Shown: positions 12,163 to 12,498 of the stretch, in pieces
Numbering within the stretch: position 1 is the stretch's first letter
Layout of the letters: each line of letters begins with the position of its first letter
NCBI GenBank assembly: GCA_044508215.1
Contig: JBIQID010000097.1
Coordinates: 1 to 12,498, forward strand
DNA length: 12,498 nucleotides
DNA from: JAEZFI01 sp044508215
GTDB taxonomy: Bacteria; Actinomycetota; Acidimicrobiia; Acidimicrobiales; Microtrichaceae
Direction: 5' to 3'
Translations under genes and position numbers: made by a program
The notes under the pieces: model-generated
Databases searched by the model: none
The model's input: only the letters and a program-made list of their open reading frames with translations
What the model was told of the DNA's origin: nothing

Positions 12163-12498
12163 ATGGCCGACGGCTCCACGCCGCGCGGCCGCGCCCGGAC
12201 AGCCCCAGGGCGTCCGGCGGGCGGTCGACCCGCTCGCCGCAACGGGCAGGCGTCCCGCGCCGAGGGCGGACGCGCCACGGCAGGTCGCGCCACCGCTGGT
12301 CGCTCCGCCACTGCTCCGGCCCGGGCCTCGGCGTCGAAGCGCCCTGCGGCGAAGCGCCCTGCGGCGAAAGCGGCAGCCCCCACATCCAAGCGGCGCGCCT
12401 CGGCGCCGGGCAGCGCCTCGCGCGCCCAGGCCGCGTCCAACCGGAAGGGCGGGCAGTCCGCCCGCCGGTCGGCGTCGTCGAAGTCGTCCGCCGGATCC
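12163..12498 (+). CDS. Arg/Ala/Ser/Lys-rich N-terminus of probable class A penicillin-binding protein (partial)
   Basis: An open frame from ATG 12163 continues through 112 codons to the window edge without a stop. The ATG comes 1 nt after the DUF5318 stop, so the two genes are a transcriptional pair. What is visible is a highly basic low-complexity tail: repeated GRATAG and KRPAAK units and a serine-rich SARRSASSKSSAG end. No membrane helix or enzymatic domain is reached. In M. tuberculosis the gene after Rv0049 is ponA1, and class A penicillin-binding proteins often have a long disordered cytoplasmic tail before their membrane anchor, so this is my best guess. A basic DNA- or RNA-binding protein is the alternative. 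The tail is rich in possible phosphorylation sites for a Ser/Thr kinase. Confidence 0.65.
   Translation, partial: MADGSTPRGRARTAPGRPAGGRPARRNGQASRAEGGRATAGRATAGRSATAPARASASKRPAAKRPAAKAAAPTSKRRASAPGSASRAQAASNRKGGQSARRSASSKSSAGS
12336..12365 (+). repeat. 15 bp tandem repeat coding KRPAA units
   Basis: GAAGCGCCCTGCGGC is present twice, back to back and identical, followed by GAAA. It keeps the reading frame and encodes part of the basic tail of the downstream partial gene. Such in-frame repeats can change in copy number. Confidence 0.9.

Overview
The window is very GC-rich DNA with dense, overlapping gene packing. It looks like a high-GC actinobacterium. Gene order and several leaderless-type promoters suggest a lineage such as Acidimicrobiia, but that rank is inference. 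One run of exactly 100 N (2792-2891) shows that this is a draft or metagenome assembly. The layout resembles the conserved actinobacterial chromosome segment that in Mycobacterium tuberculosis reads pcnA - Rv3908 - Rv3909 (DUF6049) - Rv3910 (MurJ/MviN fusion) - sigM - anti-sigma - trxB - trxC - cwlM. It is joined here to a DUF5318 gene and a probable class A penicillin-binding protein start (Rv0049-Rv0050 order). The comparisons are from memory, not from a search.

Minus strand, right to left: a GNAT acetyltransferase (8251-7541) starts a run of five genes linked by 4, 17 and 8 nt overlaps and one 2 nt gap. They are GNAT, a secreted and membrane-anchored DUF6049 protein, a transmembrane Ser/Thr kinase with an extracytoplasmic discoidin-like domain, an ECF sigma factor, and a single-pass anti-sigma-like protein interrupted by the assembly gap. 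A second run follows: a small two-helix membrane protein, trxB, trxA and a CwlM-like peptidoglycan-binding protein whose amidase-like part lacks a recognisable zinc site. That protein runs off the left edge.

Plus strand: a histone-deacetylase-family amidohydrolase (8358-9362), a CCA-adding tRNA nucleotidyltransferase (9406-10791), a strong hairpin terminator, and a convergent class I methyltransferase on the minus strand (11631-10843). Divergent from that are a DUF5318 zinc-ribbon protein and the Arg/Ala/Ser/Lys-rich N-terminus of a gene running off the right edge.

How the parts may work together: kinase, sigma/anti-sigma pair, DUF6049 and CwlM-like protein form a plausible envelope-growth control module, with a thioredoxin system embedded in it. 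The main oddities are: no MurJ flippase where it is expected, with a motif-complete kinase carrying the MurJ-fusion type ectodomain in its place; a CwlM-like gene with a perfect Shine-Dalgarno sequence but only an ATC start codon; a sigma-R/SigH-type promoter motif before trxA; and a set of leaderless promoters (TAnnnT 6-8 nt from the start codon). No gene-free stretch exceeds 300 bases. I saw no tRNA, rRNA, CRISPR array or insertion sequence.
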